Shown here: positions 1 to 10,500 of the stretch, one piece after another | How positions within the stretch are numbered: position 1 is the stretch's first letter | Layout: each line of letters begins with the position of its first letter | Source: Loripinus fragilis | Taxonomy: Eukaryota; Mollusca; Bivalvia; Lucinida; Lucinidae | DNA length: 64,000 nt | Assembly: GCA_964019695.1 (NCBI GenBank) | Contig: OZ026519.1 | Coordinates: forward strand, 29,169,213 to 29,233,212 | Direction: 5' to 3' | Translations under genes and position numbers: made by a program | The notes under the pieces: generated by a model | The model's input: the letters and a program-made list of their open reading frames with translations, nothing else | Database searches by the model: none | Told to the model about the DNA's origin: nothing

Positions 1-1437
1 TTACAGTTCTTTAACTCATAAGTTTGGGCCTTAATATAAAATATACCGACACTGTGCGGCATGCTAGAGCGGGGCTGGGTAGAGCGGAATATGTTCAAAC
101 AGGAGTGCCCTGACCGAATCCCCTATGGGATGGTCAAGTGCAATCTTGTTTGGGGGAATTAGCTGGTCAAAATAAAAGGATTGAAAAGGGGAGCTTTCTT
201 TCATCAAAATGATGGTTTGATCTGACACAAAATGTCTAAATTAATTGCAAAGGGGAATGTGGATGAAACCGGAATATACACTGCTTGATCACATATAAAA
301 CAATCTATACCTGAAATATTTGAAAGCGGACGAAATGTACCTCCTCAATGAATGCTTGTTCTATACTCAACATAAAAAAGAATACTGAACATGTACCTAG
401 CTAGTATGTGACACATAAAGATCATTTTAGCTATATTTGGGTGAACAATAATTTTGTTTGAACAATAACTTTGAAAGTGACCGGGCCGGTTATTGAAAAG
501 GGTGCGTATAGCTAAACTGTCTAGGATAGTCGAATTTAACTGTTCATGCTTATACGCGTGCTCATACCGGTGTATGCTTGTTCACGCGTATATACACAAA
601 CCCTTATATGTTACAAATATTTATCAATTTCTAAGGGCTTTAGCCAAGGCCCATTGTTACTTGGCCTTTTCTTCCAAAAGACAATTAATAGGGGTTGTGG
701 GTAATCTTATGTGTCACATTGATATAAATGAACTAATATTGGGGCCATCCCCTTATAATATTATTTTTTTGAAACTACAAACAATTACTTTTGCATGGTT
801 TGGACTGGTGCACTCATGCAAACTTTTCTGTTGGGTTTATTTTACTTATTTATTTACTTAGTGTTGACAATATTCTATTCCTTACAATTCATACCCTTGA
901 ACTGCTGCAGAGGAGAGACTAATTTATACAATGCTGCAATGTGACTAAGCTGTCGTCAACAAATAAATTAGGTGTCCAGGACGGCGGTAACTAACCGTCG
1001 GCTTGGGCACAACTACTATTTGTTAGAAAGGGCTTGCGTAGGACTTGAATCTAAAATTTCTAATTTTCTTTTAAGCTAACATTTTCTGGCTCAAAGTGTG
1101 CATACAGTGAACCTGTCCCTTCAGGATAGGATCAATTGTACAAACACCATCAAAACAAATACAGTTTAAAGGGTTGCTTATTGCTCAAAAGTTAGCAACA
1201 GACTATGGACTTCTGGCTTTGAAAATTGGTCACTTAGACAAAGTGTTGTTTAATACAAGTGGTTTCTTAATGCCGGTCTAAATGTATGTAAATACACAAA
1301 ATTATACTTAATGCAAGCTATCTCATTCCATTGTAAGGAAGGCCAAAATTTACTCTGCCACAGCAGTTACAAAACCTATTTACCCACTAGAACCTAGAAA
1401 ACTGACAGATAAAATCTCGCTCAACAGACTTCGTCAA

Positions 1438-1587
1438 TGAGACGGTTCTTTTGAGTATCTAAGGTATATTAAATGTTATAGACTCGGAAAAGTGTAACAG
1501 AAAAAATTGTTTTCTTAGTTCTCGATCAAAACATATGTTGTGGGTGCTCAAGGGGACTGTCTCAATGAGACGGTTCTTTTGAGCACC
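1438..1587. repeat. Family L hairpin MITE trapped inside the 3' LTR
   Basis: A hairpin at 1543-1587 pairs GGTGCTCAAG.. with ..TTTTGAGCACC around GTCTC-AAT-GAGAC. A second right-arm copy, GAGACGGTTCTTTTGAGTATC, begins at 1438. The same hairpin, with the flank ACATATGTTGTGGGTGCTC, occurs in host DNA at 50031-50076, and looser copies lie at 35870-35912 and 46201-46246. The LTR has therefore absorbed a host MITE, and the same copy is in the 5' LTR at 15023-15172. Confidence 0.7.
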
Positions 1588-3639
1588 TTAGACATGTCTA
1601 AATGGTATGGGTTTTCTTCTAAACCTTGGTTTTAATTACATACAGCCAAACCTGTCTTAAATAAGTGGTTTAGCGATTGACACACATTGTCATTTATTTT
1701 TTTGTGGGTGTGTTAGCGGTGATTCTTTATATCACTGTCAACCATTTTTGTCATATCGGGAGACTTCTTCCTGGGTTGAACCAGTACTATGCGGGGAATA
1801 AACACACACACATGGTTGGTAGCGGGGACTGGCTTAAATCAGATAAAACAGGGCAGAACTGCCCAAGTTATGTCTATGCAATGACAGCTTGATATTATGA
1901 TTTTGGATCCAACCATTGGGTTACCATGGGCAGAAAATGGGACAAAACTGTCCTAGTTATGACCATGCCATGCCGGCTTGATCAGACGGACAATTTACAA
2001 AGTAACATGGATTTATTATGACAGATTTGGCTGTAACTGTTTTGCTATTTTTTTCTTTGAATGGCTATTTTCAACAGAGAGAAATAAAACTAGGACAAGG
2101 CTAATGTCTTATTTTTGATTTGTCAAACTTAAGAATATTAGCCGCACATATACATAGACTGATTATGAGAATACTCATTTCTGGCAGTCCTTTTTTGCCC
2201 AAGACCAAGACGGTCAATATTTTGCGGGAACATGAAAGCTTATTCATTCTTAGGTATGAGTTTAGGAAACTACTTCTCGCTTGAAAATAGCCGTTCAATA
2301 TTTTCAATGACAACACACAAGGGGACATGGTATATACATGGGGTCAGTTTGTTTGACTATTAGTGCATTTTCGGTCATGAAGCTTAATTACTTTTCATCG
2401 TGTTAAAGGTCAATACTCCAAAAACTCAAGAGAACTTTCCAGCCAGTCTCAGAACAAAATCTTGAAAGGAGCCGGAGTGGAATAATGGATACCCTGTATA
2501 GAATACCAATATCCAAACCCCTTACTCACAGAATTATACTAATTAAAGAGAAATTTTCTGGCATGTCACTGACAAGGGAAAGAACTCATGAGCTTGACAA
2601 GATTTTCATACACTTATTTACATTTGCAAACAAACAATGATTTCCACATTCAAGACAGCAAATCTTATTTAGTCTGGCTAGGTGGGATCCAATATGAAAT
2701 GTTTATAAGCTGATAGGCCAACAATTTAACTTTAAACCGGACCAATTATATAAGTTGAACAGGCGTGTTTCTGTCTTGAACATGACAATCAAACAGTTTG
2801 TTGAAAGCCAGGCGAAAAGCTCTCCGAGACCACTATCGGCTAGATGGGACACATCAACATACCAAATATAATACCTTTTGTGCCTTGCCGGTCTAAAATA
2901 TGAGAAATTTGACATAATTTGGCAATAAAAACCAATTTTCATGTTTACTTCTACGATCTTGACAACTGCGTTGAATGGCGCATGCGTACAAGAAAGAAGA
3001 AGCAAACTGCCTCTGAACAAACCGCAACGTCCAGAGAAACCGCATGAAATAGATTATTTACCTTCTGTTAAGGCGCACAGCCACATATAATGCAGGGATA
3101 TCGAAGAGCTTTAACCCATGTAATTTCAACATACCAAAATTATAATAAGGGACCAAATGAACAAACATTAGAATTATTAAACACAAATCAATATAAATTG
3201 ACAAAAATGACATTCTTTGGGGTCCTGCTGTTGAAGTGAAATCTTTCAAAACACTGCCTATCTAATTCTTAAATTTTAGGTTTGGTTAAATAATTATTTC
3301 CATAAACTTGATCTAAAAAAAATTAATTGAAATGCCCAGCTGCATACAAATAAAAACATAAATGAGAAAAAGAGCTAAACAAGAGCAGAACGGCTCGGTT
3401 GAATTAAATCTCATTGAGCTTACAGAGTTAGGCTCTTTGTTAGAAAAAATAAAAATCTCCAAAGTCATTATGGTTTTCCAAAAGACAGAAGAAAAAAAAG
3501 AAATTTGAGTATGCGGTAGCAGACAATTGACTATTAATCTGACTTTTTAAGACAAAAAAAAAATAAATATAAAATATAAAACAGCAGAGCAAAAACTCAA
3601 AGAATGATCGTATAAAGAAAACTTAAGTAAAGCTCTTAC

Positions 3640-3713
3640 CTGTAAAAATCACAAAAGACGATATAACCAAGGTATGAGTTTAATGCCGAGCAGTCAAATC
3701 AGGAATGAGATGA
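3640..3713 (-). repeat. 74-bp segment A in the 3' LTR
   Basis: Same as 17225-17298 in the 5' LTR. On the minus strand it ends ATTTTTACAG and is followed at once by GTAAGAG, a consensus splice donor. A second copy with one mismatch lies near the LTR end at 13284-13357; its 3' LTR counterpart is outside the window. Confidence 0.85.
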
Positions 3714-4579
3714 CCGCTCGAACTCGATTTCGGCCCTGCGCCCTCTTGTGAAAGTTAAACCAATCAGGTAAGAGCATTTACATCAGGTGACCGAAGTTTT
3801 CGCACCTTAGTTTTGCCGCTCCGCGAGTCACGCATGCGCAATGGACTATAAGTCGGCTAGGGGATATGTTTTGACAGGTAATTGATACGTGACCAGGCCT
3901 TTGTTCCAAAATTGGTCAAAATGTTCTCAACATATAGCCTAAGGAGATTTTAACGACTCAAAGACGCAATGCAATATAGGTAGACAAAAGAAGCGGAAAT
4001 TAATGTTTGCCACCAAGATTACTTGATAGCGTCCCTAGTAATATTATTAACGAAAACCAATTTTGACTTTTTCTGAATTTATGAATTTGACTTTTCAAAA
4101 TAAAGTTTTACGCCAAACTAATATCTGAAAATAGTCACCTGCTTCAGCTATTTCTCAATTTCAGCTTCATTTTGATACTAAATTTGACAAATTTTGACCG
4201 TTTGTATCGAAATTGACATTTGTAAATTTTTATACCAAAAATCACAAATAAAGTCAAAATGCAAAATTTTACAAAAATATTATTTACTTATTAATCATTT
4301 TCTCTCTTCGGGCTAAAAGTTGATATGCATATTGTCAAAACTTCTAATAATGAACTTTTAAAATCTTGACTTTGAAACTAAAATTTTTATCAAATTTGTC
4401 GAATAGGGAAAATACTTGTGTTTTCGCTGCATTTCATAACATTCGAGTAACTGGCTATATACACTCGTTTCTTCTTTTGTGTGAACTTTATCTTAACAAT
4501 TTCGAATTTACTTTATTAATTACCAAAATATATAAACAATTGGCCCCCAAAGTTACATGAAAATATCATCATAATAATA

Positions 4580-4587
4580 CCCCTACT
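4580..4587 (-). other. Polypurine tract candidate
   Basis: On the minus strand AGTAGGGG lies directly upstream of the 3' LTR, where the plus-strand primer of an LTR element must lie. It is short for a Gypsy element (usually 10 or more purines), so the call rests mainly on position. Confidence 0.5.
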
Positions 4588-4600
4588 GTTCACTAACTTT

Positions 4601-4631
4601 GGACCCCAAAGTTACAAAAAGAAAATATCAT
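4601..4631 (-). repeat. Degenerate copy of the LTR edge next to the polypurine tract
   Basis: GGACCCCAAAGTTACA followed by GAAAATATCAT repeats the LTR edge at 4542-4570 (GGCCCCCAAAGTTACATG, then AAAATATCATC), about 60 bp further inside the element. It may be an old slippage product of plus-strand priming. Confidence 0.6.
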
Positions 4632-4806
4632 ACAAAGATTCTTACATACATTTGATAGTACATAAAATAAAAACAAGACTAATAACCTAACATATATGCA
4701 TTCAAATACATACGAAGTACAATGAGTTTCACCACATACAATCCATGAAGGCATTAGCCTTTTATGGTGGTACAATACTCAATAATATGTATGAAACATA
4801 TTTAAT
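4632..4806. other. Spacer between env stop and 3' LTR
   Basis: AT-rich spacer with no recognisable gene. A 60-codon minus-strand frame crosses it but has no family features. Confidence 0.5.
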
Positions 4807-7218
4807 CTAACCATACATGGTACATTTGAAATCACTGTCCAGCATTCTCTTATTTTCTGAGGGGTTGACATAATGTAAAAGGCCATTATGAGATATGTAA
4901 ATATGCACGAAAAATGACTTGCCTAATAATTTCCTTAGTTTAAAATAACTGAAACATGAAAGTTTTATCTTTCCAGGCACTTTGATTTTCTGTCCAGATA
5001 TCTCACTTAAAACATAAAAGTCAGGCCAGCAAATATGTAAAATTGGTGAAAAATATGAGCCATCAATCTTAAGATTGGTAACCGATGATGGCACCTGAAT
5101 AAAACAATGGGTAGGACACAAGGGTAGACGCATAATTGGTATTATCAAGCAATCGTTCATAGTTGTAATCTCAACACATAACATTGGTACATGTGAATTC
5201 AAATTTCTGTATACTTTTACTAATATAACAAAAAGAATTGTCAATATTATCAAATTTACAATAAATATTGCTTGATCCCATTCCAAAGCGATGTCAATAC
5301 TGAATGAATTAATATCTTGAGAACTATCTTGCTCTTTATTATATATGAAAGATGGTAAGCGAGTAGAAAATGCGTTCGCGGATTTGGTCTGTTGCAAAAC
5401 CAATATGGCAGCTGAAAGAGTCCTAATTTTGAAAAACATCCACATGAAAGCTACAAGAGCTCCAATTGCAAGACCACCACATATGAAAATAAGTAATGCA
5501 TTAAAATCAGGCCAATTTTCATTAATAGCAAGGTAACCATCAAGCATTGGTTCAGACAATGATTTGAATATTACTTCGTCATTTTTGGCTTTGTCAGCCA
5601 TTTTACTGAGGCTAAGATGTGCTTTTGTGTCATCAGCTAAGACTTGATTCATTTTATGATTATAAATTTTGAAAGCTGGTGTTGAAATATTTAACGGCTT
5701 TAAAAATGTTGTATCAGCATATATATGTTGTGTCTTTGATGTATCGAAAAATTCTTGCAAGAGAGCCAGATTAATTGGGTGAAGTTTTGTTATGTTCCTA
5801 GTTTTATTTTGACATGCCGTTAAACGTGGTTTCAGATAAAATTGTGATGTGGTAATTGAGCAAAGACATGGTATTTGCATGATACAGAAGTCACAGCCTG
5901 TGATCATCTTTTGGTTTTGACCACATTCCAAGGACAAAAGTGAAATCTTATAAATTAAAATGGTTGTTGGATTCAGCTCTATAATTTTTGGTTGTAAAGT
6001 ATTTTCTACAAATCTAAAGTTGCAAAGTGAATGTACCATATGTTTGTTATTCAAAAACAGACCGAGTTCACAAGAATGGGAAGTAGCAGGCCGGAAAGCA
6101 AGATTGAAAGGGCAATACAGTTGATTGGAACCATAACACTTTGACAGTTCCATGTTAGATAAAGTGGCATAAAATTCATTGTCATCAGACATAAGAAAAT
6201 AACTTGGCAAATCTAGTAATGTGGTGGCATGAGAAGCAGTCTCATTGATAGGAACCGGATGTGATGTTATTTTATAAAGTATGAATGGTTTTGGTCTAAA
6301 TGATATAGGTAGTTTTAAGGTGACATAAATATTGCTGTGATTTCGTGCAAACAGAAAGTCACCTGACGAATATATTTCTTGAATATTCTGTAAAATGAGA
6401 CCAAAACCAGGATAGTTCTTTTCTAATAATCTATTGACATCTTTTAGGGCTGCCTTAAGTACTAATGGTGTAATAAGAAGTGGAGAAATTCTACCTTTAA
6501 CTAAGTCAATAATTCCTAATTTAAACTCATCTAATTCATGATTCAAATGATTAGAATTCTTTACTTGTTTCATGAGAAGGTCATTCATGTGTGTAAAAGT
6601 GCTTTGAATGTCTGTTGTAACTGTTTGTATTTGCGTTTGTATATATTTAATTGCCATCTCATTGTCCTCAACACCCTTAATTAAATTATCCATGCGCTTA
6701 TTTGCTGACCTAATGTATGAACTATAATGTGCTCCATGTTGGGTAAGGGCCATGCCTAATTCATTGGTTCTTTTGGACAGAGCATTTATGTGCCTAGAAA
6801 GGGTATTTACATCATCTGATGTTGCCGTTCCAAAGAGTGTTTTAGAAAACTGTCCAATAAATGGAAGAAGAGATCTTTCACTTCTTGACCTTTGAATATC
6901 TGCTTTTGGGATTATGCGGTGTATTGTTTGAATTGTATTTTCCAAACGATGTGAAGTTTCAGACCTTAACGTGTTAATTTGAGAGAGGAGATGTCCAGTA
7001 ATTAAACATGTAGCATTGTCTTTATGGCAAGTGCCTATATTTGGCACATTAATGTACTTCGGCATGGGGATCTCAAAGGTGTGCAACCACATCTCTGCTG
7101 CAACATGTAATGGTTTATCTTTAGTGAAAACAACTCCATAATTCAACCGTTGCTCTACACCATTTGCATCAATTTGATTGAGCTGGCACACTATCAGGAC
7201 GAGGCAGACCAAAAACAT
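4807..7218 (-). CDS. env: Envelope-like glycoprotein with F-type fusion region
   Basis: Probable class I-type membrane fusion protein of the errantivirus/baculovirus F group. The frame is open from 7317, but its first codon there is GTG. The first ATG, at 7218, lies just downstream of a strong splice acceptor and starts a clear signal peptide (MFLVCLVLIVC), so I start there. Residue numbers count from codon 7317. A furin-like RSER site at 145-148 is followed by a hydrophobic fusion segment at 150-170 (LLPFIG..LFGTATSDDV, the family signature) and a long heptad-rich helix, about 168-270. A membrane segment lies at 605-631, a second at 683-702, and then a 134-residue tail. Two membrane segments and a long tail are unusual; typical F proteins have one anchor and a short tail. 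No stop or frameshift is visible. It is probably made from a spliced subgenomic mRNA. Fusion activity is inferred only. Confidence 0.9.
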   Translation of the reverse strand: MFLVCLVLIVCQLNQIDANGVEQRLNYGVVFTKDKPLHVAAEMWLHTFEIPMPKYINVPNIGTCHKDNATCLITGHLLSQINTLRSETSHRLENTIQTIHRIIPKADIQRSRSERSLLPFIGQFSKTLFGTATSDDVNTLSRHINALSKRTNELGMALTQHGAHYSSYIRSANKRMDNLIKGVEDNEMAIKYIQTQIQTVTTDIQSTFTHMNDLLMKQVKNSNHLNHELDEFKLGIIDLVKGRISPLLITPLVLKAALKDVNRLLEKNYPGFGLILQNIQEIYSSGDFLFARNHSNIYVTLKLPISFRPKPFILYKITSHPVPINETASHATTLLDLPSYFLMSDDNEFYATLSNMELSKCYGSNQLYCPFNLAFRPATSHSCELGLFLNNKHMVHSLCNFRFVENTLQPKIIELNPTTILIYKISLLSLECGQNQKMITGCDFCIMQIPCLCSITTSQFYLKPRLTACQNKTRNITKLHPINLALLQEFFDTSKTQHIYADTTFLKPLNISTPAFKIYNHKMNQVLADDTKAHLSLSKMADKAKNDEVIFKSLSEPMLDGYLAINENWPDFNALLIFICGGLAIGALVAFMWMFFKIRTLSAAILVLQQTKSANAFSTRLPSFIYNKEQDSSQDINSFSIDIALEWDQAIFIVNLIILTILFVILVKVYRNLNSHVPMLCVEITTMNDCLIIPIMRLPLCPTHCFIQVPSSVTNLKIDGSYFSPILHICWPDFYVLSEISGQKIKVPGKIKLSCFSYFKLRKLLGKSFFVHIYISHNGLLHYVNPSENKRMLDSDFKCTMYG

Positions 7219-7561
7219 TCTTGAAGCGGTCAGTTGTCCAGGTGTCACTAAAATATGAGAGAGAAAAAAAACAATTATGTAGCTATGCCGGATGACAAGA
7301 TGCCTCTCGTCTAGCACTATAAGACAACAAAATAAAATATCAATCTTATTTTGTTAGGGTTTGGCCAACTACATAAGAAAGTCTTTGGAAATTTTATAAT
7401 TGCAATTGGATCTCATTACCAAAAAGAATCTAAAAGTACTGGTAACTGAGCTATTCAAGCAGTTAGTAGAAATGCCTCTTATTTTCTTTAAAACAAAGAT
7501 ATATGCCGATAGATGCAAGTTGTTCAAATTGATGTCTTAATGGTATTTTTATTTGAAGGGA
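7219..7561 (-). other. pol-env spacer and env 5' leader with splice acceptors
   Basis: Two strong acceptors on the minus strand: a run of pyrimidines ending CTCATATTTTAG, with exon start at 7247, and TTTTGTTGTCTTATAG, with exon start at 7316. The first leaves no AUG before the signal-peptide AUG at 7218 and is preferred. The 244 nt between the pol stop and 7317 hold no gene. Confidence 0.7.
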
Positions 7562-10500
7562 TTATATATGCCAAAACTGAGATCTGTGTTTCCTATGTTT
7601 CCTACCCCTCTGCTGTTTTCTGATATGGTACTCTCTTTTGGGCCTATCTGTTATATTGGTTTCTGGCTCCCATGAGTTTGGGTAATCCCCTTTCCACTTA
7701 ACTAAATACTGTTTCTGGCCTCGGACACGGCGCATCTTAAGGAGTTTTTCAACCTCAAAGTATATATCCTCAGGCAGCTTTATTGGTTGTGTACTTTCCT
7801 TATCAATGGCCGTCTTATTGGGTCTGGGTTCACTGTTGGACTGGTTTTCATTGACTGGGTTCTGTTGCATTGGCTGATTGGCTGGGGGGTCAGGCTGGGT
7901 CTGGTCGGGTTGGGGGTTGGGAACTGGATTTTCGGGTTGTTCAATGGGCTCAACTTGGTGCTGAATTGGCATGGGCCTTGGATCTTCAGGTCGTACATTT
8001 ACTTGTGGCTGATTTGGTCTGGGTTCATCAACTTGGGGGTGATTTGGCATCGTTTCGGGATCTGGATGATCCTGTCTGTCATTTTCTATATCATCCTGAA
8101 CATCTCTCATGATAAAAGGGTCCTTATAGGGAGTTAGCCTTGTTGCATTCATTGGTGACTTTACTAGTTTGTGGTCTGAACAGCGGCGTAGCTTATATGT
8201 GAAATTTGGACCAACCTCAACAATATAATATGGTCCTTCATGCTTTTGGAAGAGCTTTGGTGAAAGACCTGTTGGAGTATTTGAAACTTTTAAAAGAACT
8301 CTGTCATGAAGTGCAAAATCAGGCTCCTTTGCTTTCTGGTCATGATAGTGTTTGGCCTTTGCTTGGGCTGTCTGCATGTTTGAAACGGCAATATTTTTGG
8401 CTATTTTCAATCTTTCCAAAAGCTCTTCAAAATACTGTTTTGAATCTTGAGTCATAGTATGCTTTGGTACCAGGGCAGTATCAACAGGGAGGGTCATTTC
8501 CTTTCCAAAAACCATATGAAACGGCGAAAGGGAGATGGATTCAGTGGCCGGCGAGACGCGGAAAGACATCATGACACTGGGCAGCAGATCCGGCCAGTTT
8601 GATTGGTCCTTTTCACAGTACATGCGCAGTGTTTGAGCAAGTGTACTGTTAAGCCTTTCACAGACTGAATTAGTCTGAGGGTGATAACTACTGGTATGAT
8701 GTCTTGTGATGTCAAACAATTCACACAGGGCTCTCACAAGTTTGGACATAAAGTTTCTCCCTCGATCACTAATAAGGACCCGTGGTGCACCGTACCTACA
8801 TATAATTTCATTGTACAGAATCGATGCAACATGCTTGGCATCCTGTGATTCAAGTGGGAAAGCTTCACACCACCTTGAAAAACTATCTACCAATAAAAGA
8901 ACATACTGGTAGCCCTTAGCTTTGGGAAGGGGGCCTAAAATATCCATATGCCATCGCGAGAAAACATCATCAGCAATAGGCATGGGGGTCAATGGAGGGG
9001 GTCTTTTCTTCCTATCTACTTTCATCCTTTGACATAAGTCACATGTTGTGACATAGTCATGTATTATTTGGTACATACCAGGAAAGAAATATCTTTCCCT
9101 GATAGCAGCAAAGGTTTTCTGTACCCCTAAATGACCACCTCCTGCATGGCTATCATGAAATGACCTTAAAACATCGGGACGGGAGGGACCGGGTAAGGCT
9201 AGTTGTCGAATAAGCCTTTGTGGACCATTCAAGTTTTTGACCCTGGGCTGGTACAAATGGTATAAAACACCATCAAGCAAAGCATACTGATCTGATTCAA
9301 TTACAGTTTTGTGTGCTAATTTCTTGTCATCTGGTAATGTATTATTTTCTAGATAGTTAAATATATGACAAAAATCTTTGCATTGTTTTTGCAGTTCAGC
9401 CACCGGTTCACCCTGCAATTGAATAGGTTGATCCTTATCAACCTCCTTATTATTTGTTTCTACTATAGCCACATTGTTTTCTGATTTGTAAGTGAATTCC
9501 ACTTGCATATATTGTTTGTTTTCAGATGCTTGCCCTAAATGAATTGAACTTATTTCCTTATTTTCAGACGCATCATTAGCCTCAGTTTCATATGACTGCC
9601 TAGATAGAGCATCTGCATTTTGGTGTACTTTGCCTTGTTTGTGGACTATCTCATATTGGTACTCTTGCAAAAGAATTGCCCATCTTCCAAGCCTAGTGGA
9701 TGGATCTTTGATTGAATTTAACCATTTTAAGGCTTGATGATCTGTATATACTGTAAATTTTTGATGGGACAAATATTCCTTATACGCTTTGATTCCCTCA
9801 ACTACAGCAAGACATTCCTGTTCAGAGACAGTGTATTTGCGCTCATCAGGCCTTAGAGACCTACCACCATATGCTACAACCATTTCTTTTCCATCTGATG
9901 CTTTCTGGCCCAGAATATAACCTATTGCTGTGCCACTAGCATCAGTAGAAAGAATAAAAGGGGCATTCATGTTTGGATACCTAAGCATTGGTGCAGTTAT
10001 AAGCATGTCTTTTAACTTTTGAAATGCTTCCTCACATTTTTCAGACCATTTAAATGGGACATCCTTTTGCAATAATTGATTCAGAGGTGTGGCTATTTTT
10101 GCAAAATTTTGTATAAACCTCCTATAATAATTGCACAGGCCAAGAAAACTACGAACGTCTTTCTGAGTTTTTGGTCTAGCGTAATTCCTTACAGCATCTG
10201 TTTTAGAAGCGTCCACCTTGACCCCATCAGTAGTGATGATATGACCAAGGTATAAGACCTTCTCAACAGCGAAATGGCATTTCTCACTTTTCAATGTCAA
10301 ACCTGCTTCTCTAAGCTTTTGAAAAACAATGTCTAAATGAACTAAATGTTCCTGAAAGTTACTGCTGAAGACCAAAATGTCATCTATGTAACATAGCACA
10401 TGTTTCCAGTTCAATTCTCTCAGCACTTGTCCCATGACCATTTGAAATGTCATTGGCGCATTTTTCAAACCAAATGGCATGCGAGACCACTCATATACAC

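Larger units (their letters stand above)
1..4579 (-). repeat. 3' LTR (left copy, lacks about 390 bp outside the window)
   Basis: Matches 13586-18164 base for base in every part I compared, including six spurious ORFs that translate identically. The match ends exactly at 4579: beyond it the left copy continues CCCCTACTG (element interior) and the right copy GGAAAAAGC (host). It contains one copy of the 74-bp segment (3640-3713), followed on the minus strand by a consensus splice donor, and a family L hairpin (1543-1587). No ORF over 122 codons and no recognisable protein, so it is treated as non-coding. On the minus strand the LTR starts TATTATTATG, not the usual TG. Confidence 0.9.

Noticed and set aside
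7787..8457. Several plus-strand frames opposite pol
   Set aside because: Antisense shadows of the proline-rich linker and integrase end of Pol.
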